This document shows positions 47,335 through 57,601 of a stretch of DNA of 64,000 nt, one piece after another. The stretch lies in assembly GCA_028826165.1 (NCBI GenBank), contig JAPDFW010000094.1:197501-261500 (forward strand), given 5' to 3'. The notes under the pieces are model-generated. The model saw only the letters and a program-made list of their open reading frames with translations. It was not told the origin of the DNA and did no database searches. Source of the stretch: Anaeramoeba ignava (taxonomy: Eukaryota > Metamonada > Anaeramoebidae). The translations under genes were made by a program, and so were the position numbers. How positions within the stretch are numbered: the stretch's first letter is position 1; each line of letters opens with the position of its first letter.

Positions 47335-48127
47335 TTATTTTGAAATAATTTGTTTTTGATTTTTTTGATGTTTTAAATTTGTTCCACTTTCTAATTCAAA
47401 TTCCACTTTTTTTTCTTTTTTTTCTTTTTTTTCTTTTTGATTTTCAATTTGATTTTCATTTTCATTTTCATTTTCATTTTCTTTTTCATTTTCATTTTTA
47501 ATTTTAATTTCATTTCCATTTTCTTTTTCAATTTCATTTTCATTTTCATTTTCATTTTCATTTTCATTTTCTTTTTGATTTTCATTTTCATTTTCATTTT
47601 CATTTTGGAATTGATTTTGATTTTGATTTTGATTTTCTTTTTGAATTTTTTGATGTTTTAAATTTGTTCCACTTTCTAATTCAAATTCCACTTTTTTTTC
47701 TTTTTTTTCTTTTTTTTCTTTTTTTTCTTTTTTCAGTTTCTTTTTTGGTTTTTTTTCCTTGTGCTTTTTATTAGAATTTTTATGTTTTTTAGTTTCTTTT
47801 TTTTCAATTAAAGGTCTTAAAATTCTTCTCTAAAAAATAATCAAAATTAAAATCAAAATAAAAATCAAAATAAAAGTCAAAATAAATTATTACTCTGGCA
47901 TTGATAAAGAAATTATTAACTTGTGTTAATGTCAAATTTGCTTTTTCACATAATTTTACTTTTTCTTCTTTTGTTGGATAAGGATTTTCTAATGAATTAT
48001 AAAGCCATTTTAATAAGATTTTTTTACTTTGTAAATTTAATTTTCCTTTTCTTTGAGTTTCTTTTTCAATTTCTTTTTCTATTTCTTTCTTTGATTTTGA
48101 AATTGATTTTGAATTTGATTTTGACAT
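47335..48127 (-). CDS. TALE-class homeodomain protein with W48-to-F change
   Basis: Exons 48127-47894 and 47829-47335 (phase 0), 242 residues. The homeodomain covers about residues 24-82: QRKGKLNLQSKKILLKWLYN, then SLENPYPTKEEK with the three-residue PYP loop that defines the TALE class, then LTLTQVNNFFINA and RRRILRPLIE, closest to MEIS/PKNOX/TGIF-type domains. The near-invariant tryptophan of the recognition helix (position 48, normally NNWFINAR) is phenylalanine here (F73), while the DNA-contacting asparagine (N76) is kept. The rest is a lysine/glutamate-rich tail and an NENENE tract flanked by two direct copies of VEFELESGTNLKHQK. Likely a nuclear DNA-binding regulator. The intron sits exactly within the recognition helix, after NAR. 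Confidence 0.88.
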
Positions 48128-48420
48128 TAATGTTTTGAAATTGAAAAGAAAAATTGATAAATCAAAAAAAAGAAAAATTTTTTGGATTTCTTTTATTTGT
48201 AAAAAATTTAAAAAGAAAATTAAATTTTTAAAAAAGAATTTGAAATTGACAACTAAGAAAAAAAAAAATAAAAGAAAAAAATTTATAAAAATGACATTTT
48301 TTAAAAAGAGAAAAATTAATAAGATTAAAAAGTGGGAAAAAAAAATTTTAATCATTTTTAATTTTTCATTTTTTTTTTCATTTTTTTTTTCTTTATTTTC
48401 ATTATTTCATTTTTTTGGAA

Positions 48421-48916
48421 ATGTGTAATAAATTTTCAAAAAAGTGTTTTGAGAATTTTTGTTGTTATATTTTATTATTTACAACAATAGTTGCTCCAGT
48501 AATTTTTATTAAGAATTTTTAAAAAAAAAAAAAAAATTTAAATTAAAAAAATTTTAATAAAAATTTTAATTGAAAAAATAAATAAAAGTTTGGATTTATT
48601 TTATTAGTTTATGGACATGTAAAAGAAAATATAACATTAATGATAATTGGAGGAACAATTTTTGGACTTCCATTTCTATTTTCAATTCAAATGTGTTTTT
48701 GGAAAAAAAAAACAAAGTAAAAAAAAATTATTTTTCTTTTTAGAAAAATTTTAAATTAAATTTTTAAATTAAAAAAATTTTTTATTTAAAAAAAGTGATT
48801 TTTCTTCTGCAAGTGTAAATCAAACTGTAAATGTTGATGATCATCAAACAGAAATTGGAACATCTGAACAAGTAAATATAGATGAGGATAGACCTGCTTT
48901 TGAATTATGGTTTTGA
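48421..48916 (+). CDS. Small two-helix membrane protein (paralogue C)
   Basis: Exons 48421-48498, 48589-48716 and 48796-48916 (phases 0 and 2), 108 residues. Exon 1 is exactly 78 bases and ends in a proline codon, and phases match paralogues A and B at 19923 and 21140, so this is a divergent third member. The protein begins MCNKFSKKCFENFCCYIL, has a second hydrophobic part (MIIGGTIFGLPFLFSI) ending in CFWKKKTK, and a short acidic tail with no Q/N/P repeats. Function unknown. It is divergent from the TALE gene across 293 bases containing TTTTTCATTTTT motifs. Confidence 0.75.
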
Positions 48917-49022
48917 TATATTTTTTTTTTGAAATTTTTTTTTGAAATTAAAAAAAGAAAATAAAATTTATTTAAAAAAATTATTTTTTCATTTTTTCAT
49001 TTTTTCATTTTTTTTTTTAATA

Positions 49023-52000
49023 ATGTTTTTAAAACCAACAAATTCACCAGATACAGAACATACACTTACAAATAAAGTGTTTGTTTCTCAAGATGATTAT
49101 TATCAAATTATTTCTGATCAAAACAAGTAAAAAAAAATAATAAAAAAAAATAATAAAAATAATAAATAAAAAAAAAATAAAATTAAATTTAATTCAAAAT
49201 ATTTTGTTTAAATTAAAATTTATTTATAATTAAAATTTTAAAATTTCTTTTCTTTTATATTTTATAAATAATTATTGTAGAGAACCTCATCATTATGCTA
49301 TGATTAATGGGCATTTTATTTACAATATTTCACCATCTCCAAAAATATCAAAAGGACAAGTTGCCTTATCAAATATTCAAAGAATGACTTGTTCTATTGG
49401 ATATTCAGACATGGTTGAAGTAATTATTTATTTTTTTATGTTTAAAACTTATTAATTTATTTTTTATTTAATTTAATTTATTTAAAAAAAAAAGTTAAAA
49501 CAATTTTTTATTCCTGAAGAAGATTTTTATATTTCAGATTTAACTTTAGAAATGGGTTTAGCTGTTAAAAATCCTGTTGCAAAAAAAACTAAAATTGATA
49601 GTGGAAAACTTTGTGAAAAAATAATTAGAACTCTTAATAATCAAGTTTGGATTTAATTTATAAAATGAATTTAATTTATAAAATGAATTTAATTTAATTT
49701 AATTTATAAAAATTAAAATGAATTTAATTTATAAAAATGAATTTAATTTAATTTAATTTAATTTAATTTAATTTAATTTAATTTATAAAATGAATTTAAT
49801 TTAATTTAATTTAATTTAATTTAATTTAATTTAATTTAATTTAATTTAATTTATAAAATTATAGGTTTTAACTCTTAAACAAAAATTTATAATTGATTAT
49901 GAAGTTCTTTTCTTAAAATGTCTTGTTAAAGATGTTAAAGTAGTTTCTCTTTCTGAAATGATGGGAGAAAGTTCAGAAATTTCAGAAATATCAGTAAAAG
50001 AAGATAGTAAGAATTAAAATTAAAATTAAAATTAAAATCAATATTAAAATTAAAATTAAAATTAAAATTAAAATTAAAATTAAAATTAATATTAAAATTA
50101 AAATTAAAATTAAAATTAAAATTAAAATTAAAATTAAAATCAATATTAAAATTAAAATTAAAATTGAAATTAAAATTAAAATTAAAATTAAAATTAAAAT
50201 TAAAATTAAAATTAAAATTAAAATTAAAATTAAAATTGAAATTAAAATTAAATTTAAAATTAAAATTAAAATCAAAATTGAAATTAAAATTAAATTTATA
50301 GAAGATAATCCACAATTTAGAGGATTATTAACATCACAAACACAAATATTCTTTGAAAAAACTGGAGAATCAGAAATTACAATTTCAGGTCAATCAAAGT
50401 AAAAGAGAAAATTAAAATTAAAATTAAATTCAAAATTAATTAAAAAATTATTTATAAAAATTTATTAGTCGAACAAGAACATCAATTTTTAGACCAGATT
50501 GGAATTTTGAAAGTATGGGAATTGGAGGTCTTGATAAAGAATTTAGTGATATTTTTAGAAGAGCTTTTGCTTCTCGTGTTTTTCCACCATCAGTTATTAG
50601 AAAATTAGGAGTTTCTCATGTTAGAGGTATTTTATTATGGGGTCCTCCTGGAACTGGTAAAACTTTAATGGCAAGACAAATTGGAAAAATGTTAAATGGA
50701 AAAGAACCAAAGGTTGTTTATCATTTTAGAAAAATGAATTTAATTTAATTTAATTTAATTTATGAAATGAATTTAATTTAATTTAATTTAATTTAATTTA
50801 TAAAATGAATTTAATTTAATTTAATTTAATTTAATTTAATTTAATTTAATTTAATTTAATTATTAAAATGAATTTAATTTAATTTATAAAATGAATTTAA
50901 TTTAATTTAATTCAAAAAATGAATTTAATTTAATTTATAAAATGAATTTAATTTAATTTAATTTAATTTAATTTAATTTAATTTCATTTAATTTATAAAA
51001 TGAATTTAATTTAATTTATATTTTTATATATTAATTTATAAAATGAATTAAAATGGATTTAATTTAATTTGATTTAATTTATAAAATGAATTTAATTTAA
51101 TTTATATTTTTATATATTAATTTATAAAAGGTTGTAAATGGACCAGAAATCTTGAATAAATACGTTGGACAAAGTGAAGAAAACATAAGAAAACTATTCG
51201 AAGATGCAGAAAAAGAACAATTAGAAAGAGGAGATGAATCCGATTTACACATTATAATATTTGATGAAATCGATGCAATATGTCGAAAAAGAGGAACAAG
51301 AAACGATGGAACTGGAGTAGGAGACACAGTAGTAAATCAACTATTAGCCAAAATAGATGGAGTTGATTCACTTAATAACATTTTAGTAATAGGAATGACA
51401 AACAGAAAAGATATGATAGATGAAGCACTATTAAGACCAGGAAGATTAGAAGTGCAAATGGAAATCAACTTGCCAAACGAATACGGAAGAATCCAAATCT
51501 TCCGAATTCACACTTCAAAAATGCAAAAAGAAAAAATGTTGGCAAAAGATGTTAATTTGGAAGAATTGGCAAAATTAACAAAGAATTTCTCAGGAGCAGA
51601 AATTGAAGGACTTGTCAAAAGCGCAACATCTTTTGCATTAAACAGAAGAATTGATCCCGATAATTTATCCAAACCAGTTAGTCTTGAAGGGATCCAAGTA
51701 ACAAGAGATGATTTTTTAACAGCATTAAGAGAAGTAAAACCAGCATTTGGAGTTGAAGAGGATCAATTTGAACCGTGTTTAAGAAATGGAATAATAAATT
51801 ATGGATCTAGATTTGATAAATTATATGAAATTGGAATGTCGTATCTTCAACAAGTATCAGTTTCAGAAAGAACACCTTTAATTTCCGTTCTTGTAAAAGG
51901 AGCCGCAGGAACAGGAAAAACAGCATTTGCTGCAAAATTATCAATGGATTCAAAATTTCCGTTTGTCAAAATGATTTCCGCTGATTCAATGATTGGAATG

Positions 52001-52492
52001 TCGGAAATCGGAAAATGTAATCAAATTGGAAAGGTTTTTGATGATGCTTATCGTTCTCCTTTTAGTATTATTGTGATTGATGATATTGAAAGAATTTTTG
52101 ATTTTGTTCCTATTGGTCCAAGATTTTCTAACTCAGTTTTACAAACATTACTAGTAATGCTTAAGAAAATCCCGCCTGTAAATCGAAAACTACTTGTTTT
52201 TGCGACTACTTCTTCTCCTGATGTTCTTCAGGAAGTCGGTTTTGAATCTGTTTTTAGTGCTCATATTACTGTTCCTCAATTGGTTGGTTTTAATGAAATT
52301 TCTTCTGTTCTTTTGAAACTTAATGTTTTTAATGATAAAGAATTAAAAGATAATTTTTCTCGTTTGGATGATAAAACTATTGGTATTAAACAGTTGATTA
52401 TGGTTATTGAAATGTATCAACAAATTAAAAAGAAAAAAGGTTCAAATTTTGATTCTTTTTTACAATGTTGGGAAGATTTTATTCTTAAATAA
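49023..52492 (+). CDS. NSF: N-ethylmaleimide-sensitive factor (NSF), 7 exons
   Basis: Exons 49023-49126, 49281-49419, 49495-49644, 49865-50006, 50302-50398, 50469-50712 and 51131-52492 (phases 2,0,0,1,2,0) give 745 residues, the normal NSF length. The N domain starts [17 protein letters not shown]1 has [20 protein letters not shown], Walker A GPPGTGKT (269-276) and Walker B IIIFDEID (333-340), then the RPGRLE arginine-finger region. D2 has GAAGTGKT (549-556) and [12 protein letters not shown] is the hexameric AAA ATPase that, with SNAP, disassembles SNARE complexes. The donor after exon 6 is GTTGTT and the next exon also begins GTTGT, an unusual junction. Promoter-like TTTTTCATTTTTT copies lie at 48985-49020. 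Confidence 0.95.
49645..49864. repeat. NSF intron 3, TTTAA array
   Basis: AATTTAATTT pentamer array with ATAAAATGAATT islands. Confidence 0.8.
50007..50301. repeat. NSF intron 4, AAAATT array
   Basis: Nearly pure AAAATT hexamers with a few AAAATCAATATT and GAAATT variants; produces long artefact frames (poly-FN, poly-IL). Confidence 0.88.
50713..51130. repeat. NSF intron 6, TTTAA array with ATAAAATGAA islands
   Basis: The same repeat family as NSF intron 3, the one clear case in the window of two introns of a gene sharing a private repeat. Confidence 0.8.
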
Positions 52493-52806
52493 TTTTAAAC
52501 CAAATTTAAAAGAAAATGATAAGAAAATTAAACAAGAAATTAACAAGAAAATTAACAAGAAAATTAACAAGAAAATTAAAAAGAAAATTTAAAAGAAAAT
52601 TTAAAAGAAAATTTAAAAGGAAATTAAACTTTTTTTTTTGTTTTTAATTTTGATTTTGAATTTGATTTTGATTTTGATTTTGATTTTGATTTTGATTTTA
52701 ATTTTGATTTGGATTTTGATTTTCATTTTGATTTTGATTTTGAATTTAATTTTGATTTTGATTTTGAATTTGATTTTGAATTTAATTTTGAATTTGATTT
52801 GGATTT
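52493..52806. repeat. Intergenic array between convergent genes
   Basis: Starts with AAATTAACAAGAAAA units (52510-52620) after the NSF stop, then changes at about 52640 to TTTTGA hexamers that continue without a break into the 3' coding end of the BTB-TLDc gene. Confidence 0.8.
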
Positions 52807-55066
52807 TCATTTTCGTTTTGGTTTTGGTTTTGGTTTTGGTTTTGGTTTTGGTTTTGATTTTGATTTTGATTTTGATTTTGATTTATTTTGATTTTGATTT
52901 TGATTTTGATTTTGATTTTGATTTTGATTTTGATTTTGATTTTGATTTATATTTTGGAATTGATTTTTTGATTTTGATTTTGATTTTGATTTTGATTCAT
53001 GTTTTGATTCATGTTTTGATTCATGTTTTTTTTTTGATTTTGTTTCTGAATCTGATTTTGATTCTGATTTTGATTTTGATTTTGTTTCTGAATCTGATTT
53101 TGATTCATTTTGAATTTGATTTTGATTTTGATTTGATTTCTGTTTTGAAATTTTGTTTGGATAATTTCGTTCGTTTGGAATTCTTCGAGGTGAAATGGAT
53201 TTGGTTTTTCTAGTTGTAGTTTTTTCATTTATTTTCTGAATTTCATTTCCACTTTTAGTTGAGGAATCTGAATCTGAATCTGAATCTGAATCATTTGAAT
53301 CTGAATTTGAAAAAGAATAAGAAGAAATTGATTTTGATTTTTGATTGTAATTTTGTGATTGTTGATTTCCGTATTGATTTTGATTCTGATTTTGATTTTG
53401 AATTTGATTTTGAATTTGATATTGATTTTGAATTTGATTTTGAATTTGGTATTGATTTTGAAATTGATTTGAAAATTGATTTTGAATACTTTTTTGATTG
53501 TAATTTTGGTTTTGATTCAAATTTGATTGAGGTTTGAAAAATACTTCAATTTCTTCAATTTCCCATTTTGGTTTTCCTGTAAAAAAAATAGGTGCTTCTT
53601 TTGGTTCAACTCCTTCGGGAAATTCAAAATTTTTATTAGCATATCCATAACTTCTTCCTTTTTTTGTTGATAAATCTTTAATTGAAATACATCCTCCACT
53701 TCCAAAATAAATTGAATAATTTGGATTATGATAAATACATTTTCCATTTTGATATTGAAATTTTGAAGGTAAATAATTTTTTGGATTTTTTAATGTATAA
53801 ATAAATGCATTTGGATCTGATATATTCCATCCTCCACTTGAAAAAAATCCAATTTGAGTAAATCCTCCAAAGATAAATCCATTTTTTGATTTAATAATTA
53901 CTAATGTATGATTTTTTCCATCACATTTTTGATGAAATAATTGATTTGAAAATCCATTTCTTGTTCCTGAAAATCCAAGTTTCATTGAATTAAAAAATTC
54001 ATTATTTGAAATAAATTCTTTAATATAAATTGCATCTTTAAAATTTTGAATAATTTTTGATTCTTTCATTAAATTTGATTTTTCAATTTCTTTTCTACTT
54101 ATTTCATAAATTGGTTTCATTTCTTTCATTTCTTCATCTTTTTGTTTGAGAATTTCTTTAATTTCCACATCCTTTTGGTGAATTTCTTTATCTTTTTTTT
54201 TGAGAGATTCTTGAATTTCTTTATCTTTTTGTCCAGAAATTAAATGAGAAAAGATTTCTTTTGGAATAAATTCAATTTTAGATTGAAATTGTTTAATTTG
54301 ATCTGGTCCTAATTTAAAAGAAAGAATATTGATTTTATCAAGAAATGATTGCATTATTCTTTTTTTTTCTTTTGATAAATTCATTTGTTGTTTTTGTTTT
54401 TGTTTATAATTTTGTTTTTTCTTTGTTCTAAATTTTTTTTTCTTTTTAAATTGATTTAAAATCCATTTTTCTAAATTATCAAATAATGGAATAAAATCAA
54501 TTTGTATTTTTGTTTTTTGAGTAATTTCAATAATTTTGAAAATTGATTCTTTTTTTAATTCTTTAAATTTTGGATTATTTAAAATAATATGGAAATTATT
54601 CTGAATAAATTGATTACATTGTTGATTTAAATTAATTGATAAATTTTGATTTTCAAAAAATTGGAAAAAATATTGTTGATTGAAATTTTTAATAATAATT
54701 TCGTTTTCAATAAAATTTTGAAGTGATTGTAATTGAAATTTAATTGAAATTAACCAAATTGAAAATAAGTTAGATTGATTTAATTGAATATTTCCTGTAT
54801 AAATGTATTGAATAATTTGATTCATATCTTCTTCACTAATTTCTGTAAAAGTAATTTCATTAATTTGATTTTCTTTTAAATAAAGTGAAAAAAAAGGAGA
54901 TTGACAACTTAATATTGATTTATGACAATAAAATTCTTTTAAATTATAACCAATTTTAATTGTAATATCTGAATAATTTTGATTTGATTTTAATAAATTT
55001 TGATAATTTTGAATTAAATTTTGATTAAATTCTGTTTGAAATTGTTGATTAATTGTAATTAAATTA

Positions 55067-55097
<31 letters not shown>

Positions 55098-55158
55098 TAT
55101 TGATTTGATTGTTTTCTTTGTTATCGTTATTGTTAATATTGTTATTCTTATTTTCCAT
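52807..55158 (-). CDS. BTB-BACK-TLDc protein with low-complexity tail
   Basis: Intronless, 783 residues from the ATG at 55158 (the frame is open further up, but through promoter-like sequence). After an asparagine-rich head, the BTB runs about 60-150 (NYSDITIKIGYNLKEFYCHK, then LSCQSPFFSLYL, then YIYTGNIQL), followed by a BACK-like region and a short coiled coil (KDKEIHQKDVEIKEILKQKD). The TLDc domain (about 410-570) shows SMKLGFSGTRNGFSNQLFHQ, then CDGKNHTLVIIKSKNGFIFG, then GGWNISDPNAFIYTLKN and YFGSGGCISI. TLDc domains bind the V-ATPase or act in oxidative-stress resistance; BTB suggests cullin-3 coupling. The last 180 residues are QNQ, SKSK, HESK and finally PKPKPK repeats, encoded by drifting hexamers. 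Confidence 0.88.
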
Positions 55159-55399
55159 TTTTAATAAAATGAAAAAAAATGAAAAAAAGAAAAAAAATTT
55201 TTTTTTGTTTTGTTGTTTTGTTTTAATTAAAAAATGAATAAAAAAAGTGGATTTTGAATTATTTAAAAAAGGAAAAAGGAGAAAAAAAAATAATTCCAAA
55301 AAAAAAGGAGAAATTCTTATTCTTCTTTTTTCTAAATTTATTAATAAAAAAATTAAAAAGAAAATAAAACTCAAATTACATAAAAAAGAAAAGAGAAAT

Positions 55400-57601
55400 T
55401 TAAATTTTTATAGAAAAAGGTAATTTTCTTGTAATTGCTTCAAGAGGTTGAGGAAGAGGTTCAATTTTTCCTTTTATAAAATCATTTATACTAAGACGAT
55501 TATTCATTTCAGAATCAGAAAATAAACCAAATTCATTTGGATATTTTGGAATTAACCATTGAACTTTACAAAAATAATTTGGATGTTTAATTTGAAAATC
55601 TAAAATAATTGCAAAAATTTCAAATCCTCCTTCAATTCTCATTCCAACGCAATCTCCAATAGAAATAACTGTTTCATTTTTTTCATCTGAAGAATCTTGG
55701 AAATCATTTTGATAAATATTATTTGGAAAGCTTTGGATTTTTTGAATAATTGGAATTTGATTTATATTTTGATTTATATTTTGATTTTGATTTTGGTTTT
55801 GATTTTGATTTATATTTTGATTTTGATTTTGATTTTGATTTTGAATTGGATTTTGATTTTGAATATTTTGATTTGGGATTTGATTTATATTTTGATTTTG
55901 ATTTTGATTTTGATTTATATTTTGATTATGAATTGGAATAGAATTTAATTTGGGATTATTTTTAGATGGAATATTCGTTTCAGTTTTTGAATCTTTTTTT
56001 GATTTTGATTTTGATTTTGATTTGATTTTATCATTTGATTTGCTTCTTTTTTTTCTTGTTGTATTTTTTTTTCTTCTTTTTGTTTTGGGTTTATTTCGAT
56101 CTGTATTTTTGATATTTTTATTTGGTGTTGTTTTGTTTTCTGCTGTGTTTTTTGTTGTTTTTTGCTTTGGAGTTTTTGATTTTGTTTGTTTTTTTGGTTT
56201 TGTTTGTTTTTTTGAATTTTTTCTAGTTTTTGAAGTTTTTGTAGTTTTTTGGGAATTTGAGGTTTTTTTAGATGTTGAAGTTGAGTTGGTATTTAAAGGT
56301 TTTTTTGTATGATTAATTATATCAGAAATTGAAAAATTATTTCTATTATTTTTTTGTTTATCAGTTTTTGAAATTTTTTGGGAATTTGGATTTTGGTTCA
56401 GATTTGGAATTTGAATTTCATTTTGATTTATATTATGATTTATATTTTGATTATGATTTATATTATGATTTATATTTTGATTTTGATTTATATTATGATT
56501 TATATTTTGATTTGGGATTTGATTTATATTTTGATTTTTATTTTGATTTATATTTTGATTTTGATTATGATTATGATTATGATTATGATTATGATTTATA
56601 TTTTGATTTTGATTTATATTTTGATTTTGATTTATATTTTGATTATGATTTTGATTTATATTTTGATTTATATTTTGATTTATATTTTGATTTTGATTTT
56701 GATTTATATTTTGATTATGATTTTGATTATGATTATGATTTTGATTATGATTTATATTTTGATTTTGATTTATATTTTGATTTTGATTTTGATTTTGATT
56801 TTGATTTTGATTTTGATTTTGATTTTGATTTTGATTTTGATTTTGATTTTGATTTTGATTTTGATTTATATTTTGATTATGATTTTGATTATGATTATGA
56901 TTATGATTTATATTTTGATTTTGATTTTGATTTATATTTTGATTATGATTTATATTTTGATTATGATTTATATTTTGATTATGATTTTGATTATGATTTT
57001 GATTTTGATTTTGTTTATGATTTTGATTTTGTTTATGATTTATATTTTGATTTTGATTTATATTTTGATTATGATTTTGATTTATATTTTGATTTAAATG
57101 ATTTTCTTGTAAATTTGCTACACTATTTTGTGAATTAAATTGTTGGAGATTTTGTTGAGAATCTTGCAAAATATTTTGAAAATTTGTTTGTTGAATATTT
57201 TGAATTCTTGAACTTCTTCTTGGAAAAGATTTCAAATTATTGAGAGATTGAGAAGGAATTTGAGAAGAATCAGAATGAATATTTGAATTAAAAGAAATAT
57301 CAATCAATTGATTATCAAGAGAATTATTAAGAAAAGGAGAAAAATCGGAATTTTCTTGATTTGTTGAATCAATTTGATTTTCTTCAAAATTTTCTTCAAA
57401 ATTTTTTGCTTTTCTTTTTTGTTTTCTTGTTTTGGATTTTCTTGTTTGAGAAGGTCTATCAGTTCCATGTCTTTTTCTATAAATTGCACATGCATTACAA
57501 TAATATTTCTCTCCTATTTTTCTCCATAATGGTGTGTTTTTTGTTGAACAATTTGGATTGGAACAAACTTGTACTTCAGGATTTGTTATGTTTGTTTTCA
57601 T
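55400..57601 (-). CDS. GATA-type zinc finger protein with N/Q/H tract and BAH-like C-terminus
   Basis: Intronless, 733 residues. The N-terminal finger is VCSNPNCSTKNTPLWRKIGE, then KYYCNACAIYRKRHG: cysteines 13, 18, 35 and 38. The TPLWRK and CNACAIY motifs are GATA-like, but the spacing is CX4C-X16-CX2C instead of CX2C-X17-CX2C. A basic stretch (KTRKQKRKAK) follows. Residues about 170-420 and 590-640 are NQ, NIN and NHN repeats. A lysine/threonine-rich basic block separates them. The last 95 residues (VISIGDCVGMRIEGG, then FCKVQWLIPKYPNEFG, then FIKGKIEPL) resemble a BAH domain by pattern only. Probable nuclear DNA/chromatin-binding protein. Most of the gene's middle is hexamer repeat DNA with TATGAT and TTATAT variants. 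Confidence 0.82.
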   Translation of the reverse strand: MKTNITNPEVQVCSNPNCSTKNTPLWRKIGEKYYCNACAIYRKRHGTDRPSQTRKSKTRKQKRKAKNFEENFEENQIDSTNQENSDFSPFLNNSLDNQLIDISFNSNIHSDSSQIPSQSLNNLKSFPRRSSRIQNIQQTNFQNILQDSQQNLQQFNSQNSVANLQENHLNQNINQNHNQNINQNQNINHKQNQNHKQNQNQNHNQNHNQNINHNQNINHNQNINQNQNQNINHNHNHNQNHNQNINQNQNQNQNQNQNQNQNQNQNQNQNQNQNQNINQNQNINHNQNHNHNQNHNQNINQNQNQNINQNINQNINQNHNQNINQNQNINQNQNINHNHNHNHNHNQNQNINQNKNQNINQIPNQNINHNINQNQNINHNINHNQNINHNINQNEIQIPNLNQNPNSQKISKTDKQKNNRNNFSISDIINHTKKPLNTNSTSTSKKTSNSQKTTKTSKTRKNSKKQTKPKKQTKSKTPKQKTTKNTAENKTTPNKNIKNTDRNKPKTKRRKKNTTRKKRSKSNDKIKSKSKSKSKKDSKTETNIPSKNNPKLNSIPIHNQNINQNQNQNQNINQIPNQNIQNQNPIQNQNQNQNQNINQNQNQNQNQNINQNINQIPIIQKIQSFPNNIYQNDFQDSSDEKNETVISIGDCVGMRIEGGFEIFAIILDFQIKHPNYFCKVQWLIPKYPNEFGLFSDSEMNNRLSINDFIKGKIEPLPQPLEAITRKLPFSIKI

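Noticed and set aside
47437-47661. Plus-strand hydrophobic frame
   Set aside because: Antisense of the NENENE tract of the TALE gene.
48135-48428. Lysine-rich plus-strand frame between the TALE gene and the small membrane gene
   Set aside because: Its composition is that of A-rich spacer; it overlaps the divergent promoter and shows no domain.
56378-57138. Plus-strand frames of poly-YFDFD and poly-ILIYIL
   Set aside because: They are antisense shadows of the N/Q/H tract of the GATA gene.
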